DNA of 64,000 bases. Origin: Vesta saturnalis. Lineage: Eukaryota; Arthropoda; Insecta; Coleoptera; Lampyridae. Every line of letters starts with the position of its first letter. Within the stretch, counting starts at the first letter, position 1. Below, piece by piece: positions 1 through 11,298 of this stretch. Location: contig JARFJB010000754.1 of the NCBI GenBank assembly GCA_036346205.1, positions 1,791,001-1,855,000 on the forward strand, given 5' to 3'. The position numbers were made by a program, and so were the translations under genes. A model generated the notes under the pieces. That model was not told where the DNA came from. It saw only the letters and a program-made list of their open reading frames with translations, and made no database searches.

Positions 1-589
1 ACTAATATTATAATACTTTATACGTACTCGACAACTACCTGTAATAATTCGGTTTTTAAAATTGAATTTTTTGTTCCGTCAACCAATCTTAAATAGGGAA
101 CAGAAATTGAAACTGCTGTTCTCTCCACCCGTCAGCGATTGATTTCATGCATTGAAAATGATGGACGACATTTCGAACATCTAGGGCGACACTAATTACG
201 TAGTTATTTAATTAAGGTTTTAATTGTTAGATTTATCACATTATTATTTTATAATTTGTTCTCATTGTTAGTAGCGACAGCATTACCTTTAGGTAATCTA
301 GCGGCAACCATAACATTAGTATGATAACAGTTTAAATTACTGCTGATCAAGGTAAGATCTTTTCATCCAGGCTAAATTTAATAATTTCCGTTAACGCGAA
401 CTAGCCTACTAGACGTTGGAAGAACAATTCCTGCCATTTACCTGTTCCTTACGATATCTCAGGATAGGAAAAAGATATCGACTTGCAGTTTTCACTGTTT
501 TATTACCAATTTAGTCTACTTTTTAGACCTACTTAAATTTTTATGCTTCCATTTAAAATTGTAAGGAGAAAACACAATATTAAAAAAAT
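1..589. other. AT-rich non-coding stretch
   Basis: I see no open reading frame of note, RNA gene or repeat boundary in this stretch. It is AT-rich and otherwise unremarkable. Confidence 0.5.
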
Positions 590-1050
590 ATTAAACAGCG
601 CCCTCTAGCATTTATGTTATTAATCAGATTGCTTCAAATTTACAAATTTTCTATTGTTTAACAAAAGCTCTTTCAAACAACATCAAGTTTATTAAAATCG
701 GTCAAGCAGAACCTGAATTAAATGCGTTTTTTCGAAACGAGGTTCCCGCTCTCCCCCACCCCTTATTTGAAGAGATAGACTAAAACTTGTCAAATAAAAA
801 ATATGCAGAATTGTCGAGAAATCTGATTATAATATTTAATATGCCCTTAATTGAGTAAATTTTGCAAAAATTTGCTTTTTAAAATTTTATCTGTCAAATA
901 CGCCCTCTAGCGGTGGACCTACAGTTCTGAAAATAATTTCCAGGCGTTTCTCGAGGCCATTTTCGTTATAAAAATGTTTTTGCCGAACCTGTGCTATAAT
1001 CCATTCCTGAGATATGGCCGACGGCCGTTCTTAGTTGGCCACCCAGTACG
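590..1050. repeat. Dispersed repeat fragment with CGCCCTCTAGC motif
   Basis: The motif CGCCCTCTAGC occurs twice in the same direction, at about 599 and 901. The segment ends in GGCCACCCAGTA near 1049, which resembles the CACCCTGTA end seen on many Tc1/mariner-like repeats in this window. No coding sequence is visible. This is probably the remains of a non-autonomous DNA transposon, but no matching left end was identified. Confidence 0.35.
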
Positions 1051-1172
1051 TTACTTATCTATAATTTAGATGACGACATAATGATCTAAAATTAAAATGG
1101 CACCTGAGTTGACATTTGACAGATGAACTGTATGTATTTGAAGCCCTAGAATCCAAATATGTAAAAAATATA

Positions 1173-1500
1173 CAGGGTGTTTGTTCCATTTAAATTTTCA
1201 GCTTTTCCGTCATTGTCGGTGAAACCGGAAGTCGGACATATTGTTTTTTTATGTAAAAAGTCTCAAACTGGCACTAATACAACCCACCAAAATTTGAACA
1301 AAATCTAGCGACCCGTTCAAAAGTTACAGGGAACATGAAATTTAATGAAAATCACCCCAGAATAAATTTAGGGGTAAGTTATAATACGGCGGAACCCTAC
1401 TTCTTCACTCAAAATTCAATAGGCTCCTATTATTATACAGTGATCTGTGGTTACTATTCATTTCAATTAAATGTGGCAACTCTTAAATTAATTTTGACAT
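1173..1500. repeat. CAGGGTG-ended repeat fragment (left end only)
   Basis: TA followed by CAGGGTGTTTGTTCCATTTA starts at 1171. This is the same terminus (TA plus CAGGGTG) found on complete palindromic elements elsewhere in the window. No matching right end was found, so the right boundary is a guess. No transposase is visible. Confidence 0.35.
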
Positions 1501-2406
1501 ATAATCAGCTTTGAGGTTAATGAGAACGAGCATATTTTTGGTGTAATAATGAAACACCCAAAATCTAGGGTGCAAATGAAAAAAAATAGATTATATGTGT
1601 CTCTAAACGGTATGGACATGGCTTAACTACAAACTCTTGAGATAAAAATAAGATTTAACACTACTTACCTATATGCAACATCGTCCCGTTAAATGGTTCA
1701 GAGTCCTCAAGTCTAATAATTTTGAGGTCTAAAGAACATAATTAGATTCTTTTTCAACAATATGACAATCTATTTAGAAATGGAGAGCAATCATGTATGT
1801 CACGATCATTTCACAAATGTCCACATACTGTTTATACAAGTTATTGTTAAAGATATTCTGTTCAAGAACAGCTAAAAATAGGTTAGCTCAATTATACTTT
1901 TTCTCATTGAGTTTGAAAAAAATTGACTATAGTACAATTTTAGACGATCGATTAAGAAAGTACAGATATGGTCTAGAAAGTTGAAGGAATTCAAATAGGC
2001 CTGAACTATGTAGTGTGCCAAGGTACCCTTATCCTTAAAAGTGTAATTCGAAGTTACTCTCAATAATAAAATCTTTAAGAGCATAATATTGAACTTATTT
2101 GCAATAATGAAAATTCAAAGGAAAATAGCTAATTGAGGTAATTCTAATTTGACTTTACTGAAAATAATGTTACTCTTACTCAAATCATTTGCTTGTATCA
2201 CATTTACTTTCCTTAGAATGGATGAGGTTAAGTGTTGCGTAATAGTGGGAGAGGTAAAACAATAAAATTACACAAAATAGAATTAACGAGCTTCGGCGCA
2301 GTGATGGTTCAACCCGTTAATTTGCACACTGGAAGAGAACCACCAAGAAGAAAGAAAAGGTTCAATATGCCAATATAACAAAATACCATTAAATCCGCTT
2401 AATGTA

Positions 2407-3690
2407 CCAGGATGGGATGATAATTGCTTAGCCTCCGCGTAGATGGCGTTGTGAAGTAAAAAATAAATGCATATTTCTAAAACGTTATCTTTGATTTGAC
2501 AGTATTGAAAATATTAATTTCGTCAGTGTCATGCTTTTTTCTGAGCAGCCCCCTATTACCAGTCTGTTTTGGGTATTTTTAACAGTGGAAAATATCGAGC
2601 ATCGTGCCGTTATTGAATTTCTGTTTAAAAAAGGTTTGAAAAACGCTGAGATTTTGAAGAAATGCACAACGTATTGGGGTAAAGTGCACCATCATATGCC
2701 ACGGTAAAGCACTGGGTGACTGCATTTAAACGTGGTCGTACGAGCATAAAATACGAACACCGCTCTGGGCGCCCTAAAAGTGTCACTACTCTGGAAATGA
2801 TGAGCAAAATCCATACCATGATTGATCGGCGATTGAAGTTAAGTGAGATAGCTAACATCGTGAACATCTCAAAAGAAAGGGTACATAATATCATAACTCA
2901 AGAATCGGATATGAAAAAGCTTTCTGCGAGATGGGTGCCGCGTTTGCTGACCGTAGACCAAAAACGTGTCCGAATCCAAACATCACAAGAATGCCCGGAT
3001 CGTTTTCGAGCAAATCGGACTGATTTTATGAGGCGATTGATAACCACTGACGAAACTTCGGTTCATCATCATACCCCTGATACAAAACGGCAATCAAAAC
3101 AGTGGATTGAACATGGTTGTCCACCTCCGAAGAAAGCCTTGTGTGTCGAATCAGCCGCTAAGGTGATGGCTTCTGTATTCTGGGATGCCAAAGGGATTTT
3201 AATTGCAGACTATTTACCTAAAGGGCAAACCATAACTGGGGTTTATTGTCTTAACCTGTTCGACAAATGAAACCGAATTATTCGACAGGAAAGGCCAGGT
3301 TTAGCACAAAAAATCATTTTGCACCAGGATAATGCAAGGTCCCCACACAAGTGTTATAGCGATGGCAAAAACTGACGAACTGACGTATGATTTGCTTCCG
3401 CATCCCCGTTATTTGCCCGATCTAGCTCCGTCAGACTTCCACTTATTCCCCAAATTCAAAAGCTTCCTAGGCGGAAAACGATTTTCGACTAACGAAGAGG
3501 TCAAGTTCGCGGTTGATGAATATTTTGCAAGCCTTGAAGAAAGCACCTTTCTCGATGGGATCAAGGCTTTAGATCATCGTTGGACAAAATGTATAGATCG
3601 TTTAGGAGATTATATTGAAAAATAAAACGATTTTGAAAACATAAAATTAGTCTTTCATTCTTAGGTTAAGCAATTATCATCCGGTCCTCG
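2407..3690 (+). mobile_element. mariner element with both TIRs and TA duplication
   Basis: The element is 1284 bp, the usual size of a full mariner. The left end reads CCAGGATGGGATGATAATTG and the right end, reverse complemented, reads CGAGGACCGGATGATAATTG. The inverted repeats are about 28 bp with a few mismatches, and TA flanks both ends (2405-2406 and 3691-3692). It holds one decayed transposase on the plus strand. Both TIRs being present means the whole element inserted and then decayed by point mutation rather than by end deletion. Confidence 0.9.
2585..3625 (+). pseudogene. mariner transposase, DD34D type, broken
   Basis: This is a cut-and-paste transposase of the mariner family, which would act in the nucleus on the flanking inverted repeats. 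The frame begins near GTGGAAAATATCGAGC (2585), where the start codon appears mutated. A frameshift lies near 2660, and an in-frame stop lies just before 2716. From 2716 the frame is open to 3270 and carries the HTH part (GRTSI ... SGRPKSV), WVPRLLTVDQ, the first catalytic Asp in TTDETSVHHH, and VMASVFWDAKG. A TGA stop follows at 3268-3270. The second Asp sits in HQDNA, and a frameshift follows at about 3338. The last part (3332-3625) holds the third Asp in LPDLAPSDFHLFP and the conserved tail DHRWTKCIDRLGDYIEK. All three catalytic Asp codons survive, but at least three breaks make it inactive. Confidence 0.9.
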
Positions 3691-3692
3691 TA

Positions 3693-4519
3693 CATACAAA
3701 ATTATAAAATTAAGTAACAAAAAAAATGAAAGGCGGTTTAACTGCGCACAATCACTCTAAAAAAACAAACAGTGAATTCACCCCCACAGTTGTGTCATAA
3801 ATAAATCAGAATTATAATTTTCGTACCAAACATGTGGCCGTTATACAACCAATCATGCCGGCAGTTAAGTTAATTATAACGTAAAAAAAAATAATAATTT
3901 AGATTAAGTTACTACGTATAGGCAAGAACAAAAAATGGACGAAAAATTTACGTATGCACAATTGTATCGTGAATAAAAGTCACCTAAAAATACATTTGGA
4001 CGATTGCAATAAATTAATATCTGAAGAAATCAGTTAGTAGAAACACAATTCTAAATAAGCTGACTGAATCAAATACTCTTAAAAAATTATTAAAGAAAAT
4101 CCTTGTAAGGGTAAGGTGAAAATAGAATAATTACGTTAACAAAGTGGCCGATAACCTACCCGCAAAGTTTGATAGACTACGATAGAAACTACAGCATCTC
4201 TTTCTCATAACTTACACGTTCACCTCTCTGCATTTAAAACCTATAACGAGTTAGTTGTAACAGTTAAAGCCGTGGGCAACCAGTTTCTGGTTGCGAAATT
4301 TGGTATAAAGATGCAATTGTGAGGCGTTCTTAATGGCGTCTAAACATGTTTCTGTAAACTGTGGTATCGTTAAAAACAATAATTAAACTGTGGTTTATCG
4401 TGCCACCTTTGTCCACGCATTAATGCCTCTACACGGGCGAAATTGTTAGTAAACAATCAACAATGCCAACACATTCCAGCAATGAGGGAACACTGTGGCG
4501 TATTGACAATTAAATAATG
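3693..4519. other. AT-rich non-coding stretch
   Basis: I see no gene. The last part (about 4400-4519) contains short phrases such as TACACGGGCGAA and GTAAACAA that resemble, in inverted orientation, pieces of the tandem repeat that follows. Confidence 0.4.
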
Positions 4520-4678
4520 GTGGCGATTATTTCTAGATATAAGTTGTTTACACGCCCGCTTCGCTGATTAAAACCAGAATGATGTGATTATTTATCGATA
4601 TGTTTGTTTACACGTCCACTTCGCCGGTTCAAATGAATACGTGGCGATTATTTATGGATTTTTTTACACGACCACTTT
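4520..4678. repeat. 61-bp tandem repeat, about 2.6 copies
   Basis: Three successive units start at about 4520, 4581 and 4641. Each has the pattern GTGGCGATTATTT, then TTTACACG followed by a CCACTT or CCGCTT motif. The units differ by substitutions, and the third is shortened. This is a short local minisatellite. No coding potential or known regulatory role is visible. Confidence 0.7.
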
Positions 4679-4679
4679 A

Positions 4680-5539
4680 ATATTGTGAAAGGCTTAATAT
4701 TAAAACCAACAAAAAACGATAAATTTGCGTTTTTTAGTTTTCATTAAAACGGAAACGATAATACATTTATGGGTTACAATTACTTCTCCTACCCACACTA
4801 ATTTTTAAAAGTTATATAAAAAAAAACGAAATATTACGTGGGAATATAGCTCCACATTTATTATTAAAAGTAAATATTCACTCGTCCATAGCAAGCCCTA
4901 TATGTCTCTAATTTCAAAGTAATAAACAAAGCCGTCTTTTATTTGTTGTATGTTCCAGTATAATTAATTACCAACAAGCAACATTTCACCCAAGTTCGTG
5001 CGTATATAAACTCAACGATTTGTCACGGTCTTTTTCGATTAATAGTTTCGAGTCAGATTGGAGAACACCCCAACATGTGTTTTTTTTTCCTTTTTAACCC
5101 TTAATTTCATACATTTAAATCTTAGTTACAAAAAATAAAATATATCCCGAAAAACATTAGCAAATTACCACGTATTGACAAGATATTAAAACCCATTAAT
5201 TATCTTTGCTTCCGCAGTAACAATTGGGATTTAAAAAAACTAGATTTAAACAGTACGTAAAGGGTACACTAGGGAACAAGTTGATTGTATCAAACGAGAA
5301 AGTATTAAAATGTGATCATGTTCCATTTTAAGTGAGTGTAATTCACTGAATAAATTCGTGGAATAGTTGATAGAAAACGGAAAGTTTAAATTATCCTGTA
5401 AGGTCTGATTCAACCAAGCAGAGAATATTGGTAAAGAAAACTATAGGATATATGGTTCTTTGTCAAAATGTAGAAACGGGGAAAAAAGGGATTAATTCAA
5501 ATTAAATTATATAAGTTACAATTACAAAATGTTAAAAAG
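4680..5539. other. AT-rich non-coding stretch
   Basis: No gene was found. A TATATAAA at 5003-5010 followed by TCAGAT at 5053 looks like a core promoter at first sight, but the spacing is too wide (see the rejected items). Confidence 0.4.
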
Positions 5540-5860
5540 TGCCTTTGTATTCAATAATAAACTTGGCTTGAGAAATTCATAAAATTTATCAATGTAATTA
5601 TTTCTGTCGATAATTATCAGGGGGTTACATTTATCAACTTTAATACAGATAAGATCTGCTTTCTTAAGTTTATCGTAAATATTCTTAAGCACACGATTAA
5701 AATTGCAGAATGGACTTTTATTTTTTTTTAAGTTTGTCTAAACAAATATCTTTCTGATTATACAGTTAGGAGTATAAGAATTTTTAATTAAAATAACTTC
5801 AAGATCTAATTTGAACCTTTCAAAGATTCTGTTATATAAATTTTGAGAATTGTGTCTTAA
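5540..5860 (-). pseudogene. Penelope-like reverse transcriptase fragment
   Basis: Read on the minus strand, the stretch from about 5720 down to 5560 translates as VLKNIYDKLKKADLICIKVD followed by KCNPLIIIDRNNYIDKFYEF. This matches the style of the region before and at the start of the RT domain in Penelope-like elements, where a variant of KADKGN is followed by a hydrophobic strand, an Asp and a DYI-K segment. Upstream minus-strand sequence (5860-5720) keeps short readable stretches broken by stops. There is no catalytic RT core here, so this is a short remnant. Two inverted GIY-YIG fragments near 58 kb may belong to the same class. The family call rests on remembered motifs. Confidence 0.5.
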
Positions 5861-6196
5861 AACCAAATTTGGAGTGTTCATTTCCTCTGTCCTAAACTTT
5901 GTATTACCAAGATTAATGACTTGCTGTAGAAGTGAAGCGGTTAGTTTTTGGAATTGGGTTAATAGCTATTATGTATCAAAGCGAGATTCGTACCAGAATC
6001 GTAAGATTCTTACCATTTGCATGTTTCGAGACGGTTTCGATCTTCGTCTGAAAGCAGCAAGTGTATTAAACCAGTTTCATTTTTTTTTCCAAAAATAGAT
6101 ATTTCTTGGATATACTTTTTGTTTTATTTATCAACAAAAAAAAAATAATAAAAACTGATCTTGTGATCTACGTTTCTTTTATAGGAATAAATATTA

Positions 6197-6720
6197 AGCC
6201 GGCTACTCACTACGCGATACTTTCGAAGTAATAGCAAAGTACTTGGCAGGTAGTGAGTTGTGTGTATGGAGACTCACATCGACTCGGCAATTTACTCGGC
6301 TGTCGGAAAACGGTCCAAAGTCAAAGGCGTCGATCCGAGTCGTTTTCGTACTTGTTTGTTCGCGCTACATTACGCGTGTTTTTATTGTACGAGTATATAG
6401 TATCGACAAAAAAAAATGTGTATTAATAGTGTTTCTCCATAAGCTATAGGTGACTTAATATTTGTAGTCGAAAAGTGTAGCTTTTTTCTATTTTTGAGTA
6501 AAAGATAACCACAACTTAATGTTACAAAAGCAACTAGGTTTGTCGTATCAGTATTTTCGTCCATCGTGTGCTTTTCCCACTTGAAAGTCACTTCTCGTTT
6601 AAAAATGAAACTCTTGGGGTCGCACGTAACATATACCATTTACTTGAACTCTGGCAAGTACTTGCCAATACTGTTTCCAATCAAGTCACTTGGCAACTAT
6701 CGTGTAGTGAGTAGCCGGGT
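6197..6720. mobile_element. PIF/Harbinger-type MITE with TTA duplication
   Basis: Left end AGCCGGCTACTCACTACG and right end (reverse complement) ACCCGGCTACTCACTACA form terminal inverted repeats of about 24 bp. TTA flanks both sides (6194-6196 and 6721-6723). A 3-bp TTA/TAA duplication is the hallmark of PIF/Harbinger elements. The subterminal motif AGTACTTG(C)CA recurs at both ends (about 6240 and 6656). The 524-bp body has no recognisable transposase, so the element is non-autonomous. Confidence 0.8.
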
Positions 6721-6832
6721 TTAGTAATAGTAGATACGTTTTCTTTAAGCGCCAACTGAGTATATTTGGTTAACAAACTGGTATGTTGCTGGTTCTCGGA
6801 TTTTGTCGGGAAAGCGTGAGAGTATTCTTGTA

Positions 6833-6840
6833 CCGACTTA
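6833..6840. repeat. Target-site duplication, left copy (CCGACTTA)
   Basis: This 8-bp sequence directly abuts the left end of the foldback element and is repeated exactly at 9673-9680. Confidence 0.85.
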
Positions 6841-9672
6841 CAGGTCTATTAACCTGGCACCCCACCATGTCAAAAATTTTTGGGCTTCGTATAGAAATTA
6901 CAGGCTTTTATGGGCTTTCAAATTTTACCAATTAAATTTTTGGGCTCTTTTCATTCCCGAGGAAAAAGATATTTAAGTGTGGGTGCTGATTTGCCGTTAA
7001 GCTAGCGCCAACTTTTTCCTGGGGTACTTAAAATTTCCCGTTTGTCTCAGATTTATGGGCTTTTATGGGCTTTTCGAATATGCAACTCCCGATTTACTTG
7101 AATCAACCCTAACAAAGATATCAACCCTTAAAATTAAAAGAACAAAAATATTTTTCAAAATAAATATTCTTGTCAGATAATTACGGGCTATTTATGGGCT
7201 CTTCGAGAATGCAACTCTTGATTGCCCCGGATTAACCTCAATAACAGTATCAACCCTTAAAGAAAGAAAAGATTGAAATATTTTAAAAATAAAATTCTTT
7301 TCATATCGCATCAATGATTATTCAAACTGCAGAAAACGGTCGTAAAAGTGTCAAATATTTTGATAAAATGATGTATTATTGCTATCCTGCTGAGCTTTGC
7401 GTTACAGGAAGCATCGGTCCCTAATCTTGCTAATAAAATATTGGCGCCTGCAAGACGCATCATACGTACGCATAATGCGTGGGCGTGTGAATTCGCAAAG
7501 TAATCAGTAATATAGTACCTTTATATTTTGTTTAGACTAGTCGACTACTTTTATTTATTGTTTTAACTTTAAACTAATCTGTATTTTGTAAAATATTATA
7601 CTACACTTTAATAACTTTTAGTTTGTAGCTGACTATCGTTGAGTAGGTAGTCCGTGTCGCAATAAGTTTTGCGAGTGTATACAAATTTGAAATTTGTAGT
7701 TATATTTTAGCAGCCTACTGCCGCCTATATCCGTTTGAGTGTGTCCTATAAAAGTGATTACCGTGTGTACGTATTAATTAGTTACTATTATAAAAATAAA
7801 AACTGATAAAAGTATTTCAAGTAGCGAAGCATAGCAGCGCTTTAAAATCGCAAAAGTTATCAGAAAATTTTATTTATTTATGGGCTCAACATTTCTGCCG
7901 TTCATGATTTTTGGGCTGCCCTCCCCGTCAAAATATTACCCGTATATTGGTTATAAGCGATATCTGGGATGATCAACGTCTCACAGTCATGTAAACTGTC
8001 TTAAAATTAATATTCATTTATGGGCTTAACACTTCTGTTACTCATGAGTTTTGGGCTGCCCTCCAGGTTAAAAAAAACTACCACTGAATGAAGTTTCAAC
8101 CAAGTAAACGAAAGTACAACGTATTATTATAAAAATATGATAAAACCTTTATTTCTTTATAGATCTAACCTGTGTCTGTGGCCCGTGATTTTGCGCTGCA
8201 GTCCTGGACGAAAAATCTACTCCCAAATCCATTATATATCAATACCTGAGGAAGCAACACCCAACGATCACATAAACTAATAAATTTATTATTTATTTAT
8301 GAACTCAATCTTTCTATAGTCTACCAGTTCTGAGTTGCTATCAAAACATTGTTTTTAAGTGGTAATATCTTGGATAGGTTTGATCCAGACACATCGGCGA
8401 TAATCTATACGGAGAGCCCGCAAATAACCCATAAATACCCACACGAACTTTTATTTTTGAACATATTTTTATTTTATCAACCTTTAAGTGTTGATATTTT
8501 ATTAGGCTTAAACTGGGATAATCAGGAGTTACATATTTGAAGAGTTCATAAATAACCCATGATTATCTGACAGGAATTTTTTTAAATATAAATTTTTTTT
8601 ATCTTTAAGGATTGATCCAGGAAAATCAGGAGTTACATATTCGAAGAGCCAATAAACAGTCCATATTTATATGAAAAGAATTTTATTTTTAAAATATTTC
8701 AATCCTTTCTTTATTTAAGGGTTGATACTGTTATTGAAGTTAATCCGGGGCAATCAAGAGTTGCATTCTCGAAGAGCCTATAAATAGCCCGTAATTATCT
8801 GATAAGAATATTTATTTTAAAAATATTTTTGTTCTTTTAATTTTTAAGGGTTGATATCTTTGTTAGGGTTGATCCAAGTAAATCGGGAGTTGCATATTCG
8901 AAAAGCCCATAAATCTGAGACAAACGGAAATTTTAAGTATCCCAGGAAAAAGTTGGCGCTAGCTTAACGGCAAATCAGCACCCCCACACTTAAATACCGA
9001 TTTCCTCGGGAATGAAGAGCCCAAAAAATTTAATCGACAAAATTTGAAAGCACATAAAAAGCCTGTAAGAATATTTATTTTAAAAAATATTTTTATGTTC
9101 TTTTAATTTTTAAGGGTTGATATCTTTGTTAGGGTTGATCCAAGTAAATCGGAAGTTGCATATTCGAAAAGCCCATAAAAAGTCCATAAATCTGAGACAA
9201 ACGGGAAATTTTTAAGTATCCCAGGAAAAAAGTTGGCGCTAGCTTAACGGCAAATCAGCACCCACTTAAATATCGATTTCCTCGGAATGAAGAGCCCAAA
9301 AATTTAATTTACAAAATTTGAAAGCACATAAAAAGCCTGTAAGAATATTTATTTTAAAAAATATTTCTATATTCTTTTAATTTTTAAGGGTTGATATCTT
9401 TGTTAGGGTTGATCCAAGTAAATCGGGAGTTGCATATTCGAAAAGCCCATTAAAAGTTCATAAATCTGAGACAAACGGGAAATTTTAAGTATCCCAGGAA
9501 AAAGTTGGCGCTAGCTTAACGGCAAATCAGCACCCCACACTTAAATATCGATTTCCTCGAATGAAAAGAGCCCAAAAATTTAACTGACAAAATTTGAAAG
9601 CCCATAAAAGCCTGTAATTTCTATACGAAGCCCAAAAATTTTGACATGGTGGGGTGCCAGGTTAATAGACCT
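6841..9672. mobile_element. Foldback transposon with long inverted arms
   Basis: The two ends are inverted copies: the left begins CAGGTCTATTAACCTGGCAC and the right ends GGTGCCAGGTTAATAGACCT. They are flanked by the perfect 8-bp repeat CCGACTTA at 6833-6840 and 9673-9680. The inverted homology runs about 490 bp from the left end (6841-7330). It continues through the phrases TTTATGGGCTTTTCG, AGCTAGCGCCAACTTTTTCC and ATATCAACCCTT. The right arm is much longer because a unit of about 270 bp is triplicated. The middle (7330-8540) is made of further degenerate repeats around TTTTGGGCTGCCCTCC. No transposase is visible. An 8-bp duplication fits hAT or P-like chemistry. P-superfamily Galileo elements of Drosophila have the same foldback design with a 7-bp duplication, so a 7-bp reading (CGACTTA) is also possible here. 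Confidence 0.85.
8803..9613. repeat. Triplicated 263-274-bp unit in the foldback right arm
   Basis: Three head-to-tail units begin at about 8803, 9066 and 9340, each with TAAGAATATTTATTTTAAA. Each unit contains GTTAGGGTTGATCCAAGTAA, GTTGCATATTCGAAAAGCCC, TCTGAGACAAACGG, AGTTGGCGCTAGCTTAACGG and AATGAAGAGCCC. The copies are very similar to one another, which points to recent expansion by unequal exchange or replication slippage. The left arm has only one full copy of this unit in inverted orientation. Confidence 0.85.
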
Positions 9673-9680
9673 CCGACTTA
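9673..9680. repeat. Target-site duplication, right copy (CCGACTTA)
   Basis: Exact copy of 6833-6840, directly after the right terminus AATAGACCT. Confidence 0.85.
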
Positions 9681-10929
9681 CCAACAACGTTGAGTAAAAT
9701 TCCTAGTAGCTTGTAGTTAAGCTATGTTCCAGTATTTTTGAGACTCTGTACACCGTATTATTTAAGCCCTTTGTGGGGGGCGCAAATAATTTTTCATTAA
9801 AAAATATTTTTAATCGATAACGTACACATCTTTTGTTCTTTATTTTCGTCACTTTATTACTTGTAAAATACATTTCTTCTTTTTGCATATGAAATCTACT
9901 TTTTGCAATATTTGATACAATAGTTACTTTTGGACATCATTTTAATCAGTCTCAAAATTTTTGGGACCCCATCTTATTTTGGCCTTTTCGATTAATTTAA
10001 ACGATATTCGCAATAACATACGCTATTCTCAATTAAGTTCAGTAAAATCCATGTAAATTGCGTAGTTTGTCATTTTAAAATTAATTCTTCAATTTATTAA
10101 AATCTTCCAGTAGTTTTTTTATTAATTTTTGAATGTTTGATTTATATCGACTGTAGTGTTGTTTTCAAGTAATTTTTTGTATAATTGCAATCTAGAATTA
10201 TTTTTTCTACGAAATGTTGTAATGTTTAAAAGTAAAATTGTGTAGGAAATAAACAAAATATCGAGTTGAATTGCCAAGCGATTGACGATTTATCAACTGG
10301 CCTAGATCCAAATTCTTAAATGTAGGTTTTAAAACTTAATATGCAATAAAAATATAAGAAATTATCATGATGGGCAAACGCTATATACCCGTCTTATAAA
10401 GTTAATGCTCACCTGAAAATAATAGTTTGCTTTTACATTTTATGGTTTATTATAATTTTTGGCATTATCATTTATGAACGTATTATAGCCATTATCCATT
10501 TCACAATCTTTATTTACTTGTGGCATCAATAAGATTGTCGATCAAGGAAAAGACAATAAGTGAAGTACCATTTTTATTTCGCAATGGAAGCATTATCTAT
10601 TTATCAGGCTTTTATTTTCCAATTGCTTTTTGTATAAATGCACGTTTTAGATAACAAAATGGGTCAAACGTTAATTGGAAATCATAAATGATATGATTTT
10701 TTTTTCCTTATGTAACTTTAAAATATGTAAAGCACTAAATGCAAAGATTGGTTTTTGTTGGTTATTTGTAGTGCTAATTCTGAATTTTTGTTATTTGTTA
10801 GATTCACAAAGCAATTTTACGTTTTCCTTTTGAGTAGTTTCAACGCAAATTGTGTATGTCGTTTTGAGAAGTACTATCAAAACCATCTAGAAATACCATA
10901 TGTTCTGATTTGTCCAAATTTATACAAAA
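9681..10929. other. AT-rich non-coding stretch
   Basis: No gene, RNA or clear repeat was recognised. Short open frames here look random and low in complexity. Confidence 0.4.
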
Positions 10930-11298
10930 AAACGGGGGGGAGGGGGGCGTAATGTATGTTAGACTAGAAAAAAATTACATAAATCTTTACCGACCTGATT
11001 TACCTTTGAAAAATATTTTCAACACTGTGGTACTTTCGGTTGTACCGAAAGCATCTACCATTTTCGTCATTTTAAATGGAACCCCCCATTTTTTGCCATT
11101 TTCGGATTGCTCGTTTAATTTTAAGGCCACTTTTTGTAAAGTGTCTTATGTCTTAAATTTACCTATTCCGAATTATTTCGAAAAATTAGAAAATTTTGAC
11201 AACTCCTACGGAAAATCGGTGCTGCCCCTTCTCGCTATGAATTTCCGAATCGGATTAAGGGATCCAAGACGCCCTAATAGGTTACATTGTGGTTTATT

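Noticed and set aside
5003..5058. TATATAAA followed by TCAGAT as a possible core promoter
   Set aside because: About 50 bp separate the two motifs, while insect TATA boxes lie about 30 bp from the start site. No coding sequence follows.
8349..8540. Open frame inside the foldback element as a possible transposase
   Set aside because: It lies in degenerate repeat units, is only 63 codons long and shows no catalytic or DNA-binding motif.
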